In this document: piece by piece, positions 25,142 to 34,495 of the stretch
How positions within the stretch are numbered: the stretch's first letter is position 1
Layout: every line of letters begins with the position of its first letter
DNA from: Intestinibacter sp964449895
GTDB taxonomy: Bacteria > Bacillota > Clostridia > Peptostreptococcales > Peptostreptococcaceae
Direction: 5' to 3'
DNA: 59,783 bases
NCBI GenBank assembly: GCA_964449895.1
Contig: CAYVBY010000014.1
Location: 1-59,783 of the forward strand
Made by a program: the position numbers and the translations under genes
Notes under the pieces: model-generated
The model's database searches: none
What the model was told of the DNA's origin: nothing
Seen by the model: the letters and a program-made list of their open reading frames with translations, nothing else

Positions 25142-27223
25142 TTATAAGCTATTATTTTCTAAAAAATCCACTGTTATTTTTTTCTGATCATTTTTATAAA
25201 AATAAGAGCCTTTCTTTTTCTTAATCTTTATTTCAATATTTTTAGAAGTATTCTCGCTTTGAACTCTAGCTAAATTACTTCCACTATTTGAATAACTACT
25301 AGTATCTACTATTTCATAATTCTGTGGCAAAACAAAATTTATCTTGTAATCTAAATTTAAACAAACATCCTCAACTTTATATGTTTTTCCCGGCAAGATA
25401 TACATATTTACAAAATCCTCACTACTAACTAAATTAAGTAAAAATGCTTGATTTTCTAATGAACTATTATCATTCAAAGTAGAAACTTCAACTATATCTT
25501 CATCTTCAACTTCCAAAGAAATAGTAAAGCTTCCCAAAAGCTTACTTACAGGAATTTTTATTCTAGTATCATTAGTTACACCTGCTTTACTCTCCCAATT
25601 TTTCCACATACTATATTTAAGCTTGTCCGTTATATAATTCATCTTTAAGTTGCAAACTAAATAAACATATTCTGTTTTGCAATCATTAGATGTAACTGTA
25701 TATTTTAAATCATCAGACATTATAGATATTTTTTCTCCAGTATTTAAATTTTTTAGTCTAGAAATTGAATATCCTTCCGTAGAAAAATCCTCATTTATAT
25801 AGCACCTGACATCTATAGATTTTCCATCTAATGTCACCTTTTGTGCACTTACTTTAATTTGATTAGTTCTTGATACATTCATTATCAAATCCAAGTTTTC
25901 AACATCAATCTTGTCCGAATTATTTTCTATATCTATCCTCATATAAACGCTCTCACCATTTTTAGGCAAATAATCTTTATTATAGTAAACTATTTCTCCA
26001 TTATGATATGTATAAAAAGTTGTTTTAATATCTACTTTTGGATTTTCGATTATATAAAGATTAACCTTTGAAAAGCCATTTGAAGTGCTAAGTAAATTTT
26101 CATCATCTATTATGTTTCCAATTAAAAAATCTATATTATTTTCACCAATTTTTAAATTCTCCCTAATTCTTGTATCTAAAAAATCACTTTCATTTAAACC
26201 AGTAGTATCTAAGTGGCTATTTCCAGTATGACTTGATAAACTATTGTGATAGTCTAAACTGGGACATTTAGAACTCAATGGATATTTGTATGTAATTAAT
26301 GTATCATTGAAATAATATTTACTTACAGCATTTCTATTTGCATAATTTATAGATGTTATCTTGTCATTTATAAAAACATTTATAATATCATTAAATGGAA
26401 TCATAAGCTCAAATCCATACTGATTGTCCGCAGAAATACCCAAAACCATCTGAGTCTCTATACTTTTAGAATTTTTTATCATATTTAGTTGCTCACTTGT
26501 TAAATTAAATTTAGCACTAAATAATCTCCATTCAATAGCAGGTTCATTTTCATTTACACGAGTGTATAAATCCCAAGTTATCTTGTCATCATGCCAAACA
26601 ACACTCTGATTTGACTTTAAATACTCCCTTAATGAATTTATATTGTATCTAAGCGTGCTAGATTCGTAATTGGCAACAGTCCTTAAAACCTTCCCTCCTT
26701 TTATACTTTTGTCAGGAGCATTTTCCTCTGCTTGTACAGATTCCTCTTCTATATTAGTATCTGTTTGAACTGATTCTTTTTCTGCTTCACTAGCTTCTAT
26801 ATCTACTTGTACTAATTCATCTTCTGTATCTGCTTGTTCTAATTCATTTTCTACATTTTTAACTACAGACTCTTCCTTAACTGATTTATTTTCTACAGAT
26901 TTAACTTCTGAGTCTTCTTTAGCCGATTCACTTTCACTAACTAATGATATACTCCTAAGATTTAATTTAGCATCATAAAGCTCGTCAATCTTTGCAATCT
27001 CATCATCTGAAATTCCCTTATTAAATCCACTCAAAGTACTATAAGAATTAAGTTTCTTTTCACCATTTGAAATTTCTGTAGGTTCCCTAGTCCTTGTCCA
27101 ATCATATATCTCAATTTTAGAAACGCCCTCTGGTAAATTTTGCTGTGCTTGTATATTTATAGCATTATATGCAATCAAAGCAGAAACAACAGTAACTGCC
27201 GATATTTTTATCAGTCCTTTGAT
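25142..27223 (-). CDS. Large exported protein of unknown function, apparent AUC start
   Basis: About 694 residues. The first ATG/GTG/TTG in frame (TTG 27178) cuts the signal peptide in half. The frame runs back to ATC 27223, six bases after GAGGTG, and then encodes IKGLIKISAVTVVSALIAYN, a good signal peptide. After about residue 90 comes an acidic low-complexity stretch (repeats such as EESVQAEE and EKESVQTD). Beta-rich domains follow. No LPXTG-type signal or membrane anchor is seen at the C-terminus (DFLENNSL). With two BsaA-like proteins downstream it may form a secreted or fibrous surface assembly; inference only. Confidence 0.7.
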   Translation of the reverse strand: MKGLIKISAVTVVSALIAYNAINIQAQQNLPEGVSKIEIYDWTRTREPTEISNGEKKLNSYSTLSGFNKGISDDEIAKIDELYDAKLNLRSISLVSESESAKEDSEVKSVENKSVKEESVVKNVENELEQADTEDELVQVDIEASEAEKESVQTDTNIEEESVQAEENAPDKSIKGGKVLRTVANYESSTLRYNINSLREYLKSNQSVVWHDDKITWDLYTRVNENEPAIEWRLFSAKFNLTSEQLNMIKNSKSIETQMVLGISADNQYGFELMIPFNDIINVFINDKITSINYANRNAVSKYYFNDTLITYKYPLSSKCPSLDYHNSLSSHTGNSHLDTTGLNESDFLDTRIRENLKIGENNIDFLIGNIIDDENLLSTSNGFSKVNLYIIENPKVDIKTTFYTYHNGEIVYYNKDYLPKNGESVYMRIDIENNSDKIDVENLDLIMNVSRTNQIKVSAQKVTLDGKSIDVRCYINEDFSTEGYSISRLKNLNTGEKISIMSDDLKYTVTSNDCKTEYVYLVCNLKMNYITDKLKYSMWKNWESKAGVTNDTRIKIPVSKLLGSFTISLEVEDEDIVEVSTLNDNSSLENQAFLLNLVSSEDFVNMYILPGKTYKVEDVCLNLDYKINFVLPQNYEIVDTSSYSNSGSNLARVQSENTSKNIEIKIKKKKGSYFYKNDQKKITVDFLENNSL

Positions 27224-27453
27224 TTAAAACACCTCTTTTCATTTGTTGAATAAATAATCTAATTTTTATTAAGCTTGATTAATTATATTCAGATATTTTT
27301 ATATTTATTCACAAATTTTAAATCAATATAATCCTTATCAATAACAATTTTTCTATTAAAATATCAATATTTTGTTATATTTTCGTACGCCTTGATATTA
27401 TTTTTCATTACACTTGAAGAACTGTGCTATAAACACATATCCAAGATATAGAT

Positions 27454-27490
27454 AAAAAAAATCCTTCTCATAAAAATGAGAAGGATTTTT
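27454..27490 (-). terminator. Terminator of the ygiQ gene
   Basis: A 14-base perfect stem (AATCCTTCTCA with its complement) and a 6-base loop begin right after the ygiQ stop, with T runs on both strands. The rest of the gap to 27223 is AT-rich and holds nothing I can support. Confidence 0.85.
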
Positions 27491-27492
27491 AT

Positions 27493-29493
27493 TTATCTAG
27501 GTCTTCTACCCTTTGAATTTCTATTATTTTTAGAATTTCCTTTAGTATTTGAATTTCTTTTATTGTTAGAGTTTTTTCCTCTTTTAGAATTTTTATCTCT
27601 TGATGAATTATTTCCTCTACCTTGTGAAGATTTGCCTCCACCTGATCTATTTGTACTAGATTTAGCTCCACCTTTTTTAGGAGATGTACTAAATTCACCT
27701 CTAGGTTTTATTAAACATCTTGGTCCAAATCCTATTAAGTCTTCTCGACCTGCTTTAACTAAAGCTTGATAAACTAAGTCGTAGTTGCGAGGTTGACTAA
27801 ATTGTAGTAATGCTCTTTGCATAGCTTTTTCCTCTCTAGACTTAGGTACATAAACAGGCTTCATAGTTCTTGGATCAAGTCCTGTATAAAACATTGTTGT
27901 AGATAAAGTTCCTGGAGTTGGATAAAAGTCCTGTACTTGTTCAGGTTGATAATGTATATCTCTCAAATATTCAGCTAGCTCTATTGCACAATCAAGTGTT
28001 GAACCTGGATGTGATGACATTAAATATGGAATTATATATTGGTCAAGTCCTAGCTGTCTATTTATATCAAAGAATTTTTGTCTAAATTTATCGTAAATTT
28101 CACCTGCTGGCTTTTGCATATAATAAAGAACTTCTTCAGATATATGCTCAGGAGCTACTTTAAGTTGTCCACTTACATGATGTTTTATAAGCTCTCTTAA
28201 AAATTTATTATCCTTATCTGCCATTACATAGTCATATCTTATTCCAGAGCGAACAAATACCTTTTTAACTCCTGGAAGATTTCTTACTTTTCTAAGAAGC
28301 TCTACATAATCAGTGTGGCTTACCTTCATATTTTTGCAAGGCGAAGGATCTAGACATTGTCTATTTTTACAAGCACCAGTTGTAATTTGCTTATTACAAG
28401 CAGGTCCTCTGAAATTTGCTGTAGGTCCTCCCACATCATGTATATATCCTTTAAAATCAGGCATTTGAGTAATTTCTCTGGCCTCTTTTAAAATTGACTC
28501 ATGACTTCTACTTTGAACTGCTCTACCTTGGTGGAATGTAATTGCACAGAAAGAACATGCTCCAAAGCAACCTCTATTGTTTACTATACTGAATTTGACT
28601 TCATTGATTGCAGGTATTCCACCTTGACTTTCATAAATTGGATGATAAGTCTTAGCATAAGGAAGTGCATAAACTTCATCTAACTCTTCTCTATTTAAAG
28701 GTTTTTCCGGTTTATTTTGTACTACATATTTAACTCCATGCTGTTGAACAAGTATTTTTCCTCTAAATGGGTCCTGTTCATCATATTGAATTTTGAATGC
28801 TTCAGCATATTTTTTCTTATCAGTACTTACCTCTTCAAAAGAAGGAAGTAATATATAATCTCCGTAAATCTCATCTAAACTATCTGCCAAATAGCAAGTT
28901 CCATCTACAAAACTTATATATTTAGGATCAAATCCATTATTTAAAGAATCTGCAACATTTACAATTTGTTTTTCTCCCATACCGTAGATAAGTAAATCCG
29001 CACCACTATCCACAAGTAATGAATTTCTAACTCTATCACTCCAATAATCATAATGTGCAAATCTTCTAAGACTTGCCTCTATCCCCCCGATTACTATTGG
29101 AATATTTTTGTAGGCTTCACGTATTTTGTTACAGTATACAATTGTAGCCCTATCTGGTCTATATCCCATTTTTCCACCTGGAGAATAAAGGTCTTTGTCT
29201 CTAGCTCTCTTACTTACAGAATAATGATTTACCATAGAATCCATATTACCAGCATTTACTAAAAATCCAAGTCTAGGTCTTCCTAGCTTCATAAAGTCTT
29301 CTGTCGTTTTCCAATTAGGTTGAGCTATTATACCTACTTTATATCCTTCTTTTTCAAGTACTCTAGATATTATAGCAGTCCCAAAGCTATGATGATCTAC
29401 ATAAGCATCTGCTGTTACAACTATAAAATCCAATTGTTCCCATCCAAGCTTTTCCATATCAGCTTTGCATATAGGCAAAAATTTATTTTTCAC
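27493..29493 (-). CDS. ygiQ: YgiQ-family radical SAM protein
   Basis: The 666-residue radical SAM enzyme belongs to the YgiQ/UPF0313 family, whose reaction is unknown. The N-terminal part (about 1-300) carries YSPGGKMGYRPDRATIVYCN and GGIEASLRRFAHYDYW. The radical SAM cluster motif is CFGACSFCAI (about residues 311-320; CxxxCxxC). Further cysteines follow in CNKQITTGACKNRQC and PSPCK (about 370-395). Family marks VAPEHISEEVL and SSHPGST are present. The last 65 residues are a basic Ser/Gly/Asn/Lys-rich disordered tail, which may bind RNA or ribosomes. The gene stands alone between terminators. Confidence 0.93.
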   Translation of the reverse strand: MKNKFLPICKADMEKLGWEQLDFIVVTADAYVDHHSFGTAIISRVLEKEGYKVGIIAQPNWKTTEDFMKLGRPRLGFLVNAGNMDSMVNHYSVSKRARDKDLYSPGGKMGYRPDRATIVYCNKIREAYKNIPIVIGGIEASLRRFAHYDYWSDRVRNSLLVDSGADLLIYGMGEKQIVNVADSLNNGFDPKYISFVDGTCYLADSLDEIYGDYILLPSFEEVSTDKKKYAEAFKIQYDEQDPFRGKILVQQHGVKYVVQNKPEKPLNREELDEVYALPYAKTYHPIYESQGGIPAINEVKFSIVNNRGCFGACSFCAITFHQGRAVQSRSHESILKEAREITQMPDFKGYIHDVGGPTANFRGPACNKQITTGACKNRQCLDPSPCKNMKVSHTDYVELLRKVRNLPGVKKVFVRSGIRYDYVMADKDNKFLRELIKHHVSGQLKVAPEHISEEVLYYMQKPAGEIYDKFRQKFFDINRQLGLDQYIIPYLMSSHPGSTLDCAIELAEYLRDIHYQPEQVQDFYPTPGTLSTTMFYTGLDPRTMKPVYVPKSREEKAMQRALLQFSQPRNYDLVYQALVKAGREDLIGFGPRCLIKPRGEFSTSPKKGGAKSSTNRSGGGKSSQGRGNNSSRDKNSKRGKNSNNKRNSNTKGNSKNNRNSKGRRPR

Positions 29494-29750
29494 TATCTCA
29501 CCACTTTCTATATAAAATTTTTTATGCTTAATTAAATTTTCATAACCAATTATCTAAGTAATTTTTCTAATTATACTATTCTAAAATAGTCTTAATTATA
29601 ATTTATATCTATACTATATCATTATAAAATTCCCTTATTTTATAACTTAATTCATAATTATATCATTTATAATATACTTAATCTACAATTTAACCTTATA
29701 CTTTTCATAAAACTTTTGTTCTTGATATTAAGATAAATTATTAAATACAT

Positions 29751-29782
29751 AAAAAAGGTAGGAGCATAATTCCTACCTTTTT
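29751..29782 (-). terminator. Terminator of the MATE gene
   Basis: AAAGGTAGGA pairs with TCCTACCTTT across a 7-base loop, with T runs on either side. It lies about 40 bases after the MATE stop. The remaining intergenic bases from 29494 are AT-rich with no supported gene. Confidence 0.85.
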
Positions 29783-29820
29783 GATTCTTAATATATAACC
29801 CTTATGTTGTTATTTTTATC

Positions 29821-31182
29821 CTATAAATCCTTTATTACCTTATTATATAAATACTTCAAGAATATAGCACATAATATAACTGACATTATTTCAGCGATTG
29901 GGAATGATAACCATACCATATTTACATTTCCAGTTTTTGATAGTAAATATGCAGCTGGAAGTAAAATTACCATTTGTCTTGCAAATGATACTAACATACT
30001 TAATACACCATTTCCTAAAGCTTGGAATACTGATGATGATATTACACAGAAACCAGCGAAAATAAAGCATAAACTTATTGTTCTAAGAGCTGGCACTCCT
30101 ATTTCTATCATTTCTGGTGATGCACTGAAGAAACCTAATAATGTTTCTGGAATTAATTGAATTACAATAAGTCCTATAAGCATTATTCCCACTGCATATA
30201 ATATACTTAATTTAACTGTTTTTACTAATCTGTCTTTATTTCTAGCACCTAAGTTATAAGCGACTATTGGAACCATACCATTGTTTAGCCCAAATATTGG
30301 CATAAATATGAAACTTTGTAACTTAAAGTAAGCTCCAAATACTGCAACTGCAGTAGATGTAAATGAGAAAAGAATTAAATTCATTCCATAATTCATAATA
30401 GATCCTATAGCTACCATTAATACTGATGGAATACCTACATATAAAATTCTTGCTAAGTATTTCTTTTCTAATCTAAATCCATCTAAATGAAGATGTATCT
30501 CTTTATTTTTCTTAGCATTTAAAACTACAGCAACTATACTTGCAATTACTTGTCCTATAACCGTAGCTATTGCAGCTCCTGCTATTCCCATCGCTGGTAA
30601 TCCAAACATACCAAATATTAAAATTGGGTCAAGTATTATATTTATAATAGCCCCAGTAAGCTGTGTAATCATAGAATATACTGTCTTACCTGTTGATTGA
30701 AGTAATCTTTCAAATGATATTTGCATATATATACCAAATGAAAATATACAAACTATTCTAAGATAAGTTGTACCGTAATCTACAATTTCTGCTATTTCAG
30801 TTTGACTTTGCATAAATCTATTTACTACAAATATTCCTACAAATGCAAATATTACAAAACTCATCATTTCTAGAAAAATACCATGAAGTGCAGCTTTATT
30901 AACACCTTCTTGGTTCTTTTGACCTAAATTTTTTGAAACTAATGCATTCATACCAACACCTATACCTGTTGCCATACCTATCATAAGGTTTTGTATTGGG
31001 AATGCCATAGAAACTGCTGTTAAAGCATTTTCACTTATTTGTGCAACGAAAATACTATCTACTATATTATATAGTGCTTGCACAAGCATTGATATCATCA
31101 TAGGTACTGCCATAGAAATTAAAAGTTTATTAACCGGCATAGTACCCATTTTATTTTCAGTTTGAACTGTGTTTTGTTCCAT
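29821..31182 (-). CDS. MATE-family efflux transporter
   Basis: The 453-residue, roughly 12-helix Na+/H+-coupled multidrug exporter belongs to the DinF/NorM-like MATE family. The N-terminal VNKLLISMAVPMMISMLVQALYNIVDSIFV is diagnostic, as is FGLNNGMVPIVAYNLGARN (about 296-314) at the second repeat. Two six-helix repeats are apparent. It is 30 bases downstream of a MarR repressor gene and likely co-transcribed, so drug- or metabolite-induced derepression is probable. Substrate cannot be deduced. Confidence 0.93.
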   Translation of the reverse strand: MEQNTVQTENKMGTMPVNKLLISMAVPMMISMLVQALYNIVDSIFVAQISENALTAVSMAFPIQNLMIGMATGIGVGMNALVSKNLGQKNQEGVNKAALHGIFLEMMSFVIFAFVGIFVVNRFMQSQTEIAEIVDYGTTYLRIVCIFSFGIYMQISFERLLQSTGKTVYSMITQLTGAIINIILDPILIFGMFGLPAMGIAGAAIATVIGQVIASIVAVVLNAKKNKEIHLHLDGFRLEKKYLARILYVGIPSVLMVAIGSIMNYGMNLILFSFTSTAVAVFGAYFKLQSFIFMPIFGLNNGMVPIVAYNLGARNKDRLVKTVKLSILYAVGIMLIGLIVIQLIPETLLGFFSASPEMIEIGVPALRTISLCFIFAGFCVISSSVFQALGNGVLSMLVSFARQMVILLPAAYLLSKTGNVNMVWLSFPIAEIMSVILCAIFLKYLYNKVIKDL

Positions 31183-31212
31183 AAAATCTCCTCCTCTTAT
31201 ACATTTTTAAAT

Positions 31213-31638
31213 TTATTTAGTATTCTCTGAAAGCTTTTCAAGTAATCTATAAAATAAGTCTACTTCTTCTTCAGATAGATTATGTAATAAGCCTTCTTTA
31301 TATTTTTTAATATCACTATCAACTTCTTGATGTGTTTTAAGTCCTAATTCTGTCAGAACAATTTTATTTACTCTTTTATCATCTGGTATACTTTCCCTTT
31401 TTATATATTTCTTTTTTTCCATACAACTCAACATAGTCGATACAGATGATCTTCTTATATCAAATATTTTTTCGATATCCTTTTGAAATACATCTCTTTC
31501 TTGTGATTTGTCGTTTATATATTTTAAGAAAAAAGCTTGCATACCTGTAATTCCATGTTTAAGAGCAATTTGATCTAGTTTTCTTTTAACTTGATTATCT
31601 ACTTTGTGAAGTATTCCAAATATAATATTACTATCCAA
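31213..31638 (-). CDS. MarR-family repressor of the MATE pump
   Basis: This 141-residue winged-helix dimer regulator has the recognition helix region in FDIRRSSVSTMLSCMEKKKYIKRESIPDDKRVNKIVLTELG (about 56-98), including the DKR wing typical of MarR. Start TTG 31638 follows GGAAGGAG. It is the first gene of a two-gene unit with the MATE pump. A perfect inverted repeat overlapping its -10 (31724-31745) is a textbook MarR-type operator, so autoregulation of both genes is likely. Confidence 0.92.
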   Translation of the reverse strand: MDSNIIFGILHKVDNQVKRKLDQIALKHGITGMQAFFLKYINDKSQERDVFQKDIEKIFDIRRSSVSTMLSCMEKKKYIKRESIPDDKRVNKIVLTELGLKTHQEVDSDIKKYKEGLLHNLSEEEVDLFYRLLEKLSENTK

Positions 31639-31723
31639 AATCTACTCCTTCCCTAAAAATAATATTTATTTTTTCATATAAAAAATGATTTATAACACAA
31701 TATATAGTACCTATTTTTATATA

Positions 31724-31771
31724 AATTGTTAGCCACCTAACAATTCTATACCTTTTAATTATTAATGTCAA
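31724..31771 (-). promoter_or_regulatory. Promoter and MarR operator
   Basis: On the minus strand TTGACA (31766-31771) is followed at 17 bases by TAGAAT (31743-31748). AATTGTTAG and CTAACAATT, separated by four bases (31724-31745), form a perfect inverted repeat covering the -10 edge and start point. This is the likely operator of the MarR protein encoded at 31213-31638. Confidence 0.75.
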
Positions 31772-31840
31772 TAGATATATATTAAAGTAAAATTTTAACA
31801 AATTAAATTTATGTGCGTTATATCTTACTTTAAATTTACA

Positions 31841-31892
31841 AAAAAAATATAAGAGTTCTAATATTCCTAGAAATATTAGAACTCTTATATTT
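31841..31892. terminator. Bidirectional terminator after the thiamine operon
   Basis: A 19-base near-perfect stem (ATAAGAGTTCTAATATT and its complement) with short loop has A and T runs outside it. It separates the end of the thi operon from the MarR promoter region. The gap 31639-31973 otherwise holds only the MarR control site. Confidence 0.8.
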
Positions 31893-31973
31893 AGATAAAT
31901 TATTTTTTTATTTTAAATTAATGTATATTTTAGTATTTAAAATCTATTCTTTTTTAATATATCAAATTTTAAA

Positions 31974-32588
31974 CTACATCATATATTGTTCAATGACTAA
32001 TTTTACATCTTTACTTTTAAAAATCGTACTCATCACAGCAAAATCATCACAAAACTCTCTAACAGTACTTATATTCTCAGGTAAAATACCTCCTAAAGCT
32101 ACAATTTTTATATCTGTAAATTTTCTAGCCTCTTTCAAAAGTTCTACTCCCTTATGTTCTAACCCAGTTTTACAATCTGTTTTGTATATATGTGATAAAG
32201 TTATATACTCTACTTTTATATTTTGACTATTTAAAATATGTTCAAGTTCTATAACATCTTCAACACTATGTAAAGAAAGTCCTATAGCCTTATTTTTAAG
32301 AAATTTATAATTTTTCTTTATCAAATCTTTAAATTTAGAATAAGGAAGATGAATACCATAAACAGGATAATTTTCATATAATTTCAAACAGCTATTTATT
32401 ATAATTTTTATATCTGTTGAGTTTTTTCTTAAACTATACAAAACATCTTCATATATGTTTTTTAAATCTTCATATTCTAAATCCTTTTCTCTTAAAATCA
32501 GATACTCTACATTATTTTTAGAAGCCTCAACTATTATATCTAAATATTTTTCCTTAGAGCATAACTTTCTATTAGTAATTAAATACAT
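31974..32588 (-). CDS. thiE: Thiamine phosphate synthase, ThiE/TenI family
   Basis: ThiE joins HMP-PP and thiazole phosphate to make thiamine phosphate. The 204-residue (beta/alpha)8 protein keeps YLILREKDL (Arg and Lys of the phosphate site), GIHLPYS, GLSLHS and ALGGILPEN. Several motifs are looser than textbook ThiE, so a TenI-like aminohydrolase or isomerase is possible. Its position at the end of thiS-F-G-H favours ThiE. ATG 32588 is chosen; the TTG at 32609 lies inside thiH and its ribosome site. The gene starts just past the thiH stop. Confidence 0.8.
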   Translation of the reverse strand: MYLITNRKLCSKEKYLDIIVEASKNNVEYLILREKDLEYEDLKNIYEDVLYSLRKNSTDIKIIINSCLKLYENYPVYGIHLPYSKFKDLIKKNYKFLKNKAIGLSLHSVEDVIELEHILNSQNIKVEYITLSHIYKTDCKTGLEHKGVELLKEARKFTDIKIVALGGILPENISTVREFCDDFAVMSTIFKSKDVKLVIEQYMM

Positions 32589-32593
32589 TTTTC

Positions 32594-33697
32594 TTAAAAT
32601 CTCTCCCAATCTTTAAATACATATTGATATCCTATAGAATTTAACATCTTTCCAACCTCTTCAAGTGAAGCATCCATGTTGTTTTCAAATTGATTAGTTC
32701 CACCTTCACCCAAAGTATGTCCTCCTACATCTGTAGTAACCTCTGCACTTAATTTTGTAACACCTAAAGGCATTACATTTTTTCTAAACTCTAAATCTTC
32801 TCTAGTAGAAACATTTAAAGCTGCATGATGGTCAAACAGTCTCATAACAGTCATTATTTGAAATTCTGTAGGGTCATCAACTGGGTTTATATCATCAAAG
32901 CTTCCCTTAAAAGGTTTCATTCTAGGAGCTGAATAAGCCAGCTCTATATGTGGATACTTAGTTTTTAAATATTCTCCATGTAAAATAGTAAAAAAGGCAT
33001 CTTTTCTATAGTCACTCAAACCTAAAAGTGCTCCTATAGATAATGTTCTCATACCTGCCATAGCACCTCTTTCAGGTGCATCAAGTCTATACTTGAAATT
33101 TGCCTTTGGGCCTTTCATATGAACTTTCTTATAAATAACTTCATCATAAGTTTCTTGATAAACTGTAAGAGAATCTGCTCCATTATCCACTAGATATTTA
33201 TATTCATCTACATCCATTGGATAAACCTCTATCCCTATAGATGCAAATCTTTCAGATGCAATTTTTACGCTATCTCCAATATATTCAACTGGCGAATGAT
33301 GTTTACTTTCTCCAGTTAAAATTAAAATATGCTTAAATCCCATATCAGCTATACAATTAGCTTCATCTCTTATTTGTTCTATAGTTAATTTTCTTCTGTT
33401 TATTCCACTTTTACAATTATATCCACAGTAAACACAATGATTTACGCAGTAGTTAGCAATATACATTGGTGTGTATAAAGTTACTGTTTTTCCTAGATAT
33501 TGAAGGCTTAATCGACTTGCCTTTTGTGCCATAGCTTCTAAATGTCTCATGGCTTTAGGAGATAATAAATTTAAAATATCTGTATGATTTAGTTTATTTT
33601 TTCCTAAACTTCTAAGTACATCTGCATCTGTTACACTTGCAAAATAACCTTCAAAATCAAAATCTCTATATTTTTCTATTACTTCATAGAAACTCAT
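32594..33697 (-). CDS. thiH: 2-iminoacetate synthase ThiH (radical SAM)
   Basis: ThiH cleaves tyrosine by SAM radical chemistry to give dehydroglycine for the thiazole ring, the anaerobic route. The 367-residue protein has the radical SAM motif CVNHCVYCGY (about residues 85-94; CxxxCxxC), TGESKHHSPVEYI, and a C-terminal region typical of ThiH. It follows thiG by 12 bases in the thiS-thiF-thiG-thiH-thiE order. Use of ThiH instead of the oxygen-dependent ThiO fits an anaerobe. Confidence 0.95.
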   Translation of the reverse strand: MSFYEVIEKYRDFDFEGYFASVTDADVLRSLGKNKLNHTDILNLLSPKAMRHLEAMAQKASRLSLQYLGKTVTLYTPMYIANYCVNHCVYCGYNCKSGINRRKLTIEQIRDEANCIADMGFKHILILTGESKHHSPVEYIGDSVKIASERFASIGIEVYPMDVDEYKYLVDNGADSLTVYQETYDEVIYKKVHMKGPKANFKYRLDAPERGAMAGMRTLSIGALLGLSDYRKDAFFTILHGEYLKTKYPHIELAYSAPRMKPFKGSFDDINPVDDPTEFQIMTVMRLFDHHAALNVSTREDLEFRKNVMPLGVTKLSAEVTTDVGGHTLGEGGTNQFENNMDASLEEVGKMLNSIGYQYVFKDWERF

Positions 33698-33709
33698 AGT
33701 TAATCCTCC

Positions 33710-34480
33710 TTAAAATTTTCCTAAAAATCCTGTTAGAGGTGATGATGCATTTGCAAAATCACTTACTGCTCCTGTTTTTCCTAAATAAGCCTCTCTACCA
33801 CCTTCTACTGCTAATTTAAATGCATGTGCCATTTTTACAGGATCACCTGCAGATGATATAGCTGAATTTACTAAAACTGCTGAAGCTCCCATTTCCATAG
33901 CCTCCATAGCTTGTGAAGGCTTACCTATACCTGCATCTACAATTATTTTTGCATCTAACTCGTCTATCATTATTTGAATCATTTCTTTCATTTTTAGACC
34001 TCTGTTTGATCCTATAGGTGCTCCTAAAGGCATAACAGCAGCAGCCCCTGCTTCTATAAGTCTTCTACCTGCATATAAATCTGGTGACATATAAGGTAGT
34101 ACTATAAAACCTTCATCTGCTAATATTTTTGTAGCTTTTATAGTTTCTTCATTATCTGGAAGTAAATATCTACTATCTGATATAACTTCTATTTTTATAA
34201 AATCTCCGCATCCCATTTTTCTAGATATTCTAGCTATTCTTACAGCCTCTTCAGCATTAGTTGCACCAGAAGTATTAGGAAGTATAGTCATATGCTTTGG
34301 TATATATGTAAGAATATTTTCATTTGGGTTGTCTAAGTCTACTCTTCTTATAGCCATAGTTATAATTTCACTACCGCTTGCTTCTATCACTGAAGGAAGT
34401 ATTTCGTTGCTTCCAAATTTACCTGTTCCTATTAATAATCTACTATCAAACTTATGTCCACCTAAAACTAATTTATCCAT
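33710..34480 (-). CDS. thiG: Thiazole synthase ThiG
   Basis: ThiG condenses deoxyxylulose phosphate, dehydroglycine and sulfur from ThiS thiocarboxylate into thiazole phosphate. The 256-residue barrel has LGGHKFDSRLLIGTGKF at the start, the Schiff-base lysine in DFIKIEVI (about residue 99), and PLGAPIGSNRGL and VDAGIGKPSQA phosphate loops. ATG 34480 is chosen because GTGGAGG lies just upstream; the earlier ATG 34495 abuts the thiF stop and lies before that site. It is between thiF and thiH. Confidence 0.95.
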   Translation of the reverse strand: MDKLVLGGHKFDSRLLIGTGKFGSNEILPSVIEASGSEIITMAIRRVDLDNPNENILTYIPKHMTILPNTSGATNAEEAVRIARISRKMGCGDFIKIEVISDSRYLLPDNEETIKATKILADEGFIVLPYMSPDLYAGRRLIEAGAAAVMPLGAPIGSNRGLKMKEMIQIMIDELDAKIIVDAGIGKPSQAMEAMEMGASAVLVNSAISSAGDPVKMAHAFKLAVEGGREAYLGKTGAVSDFANASSPLTGFLGKF

Positions 34481-34495
34481 TTTATCCTCCACCAT

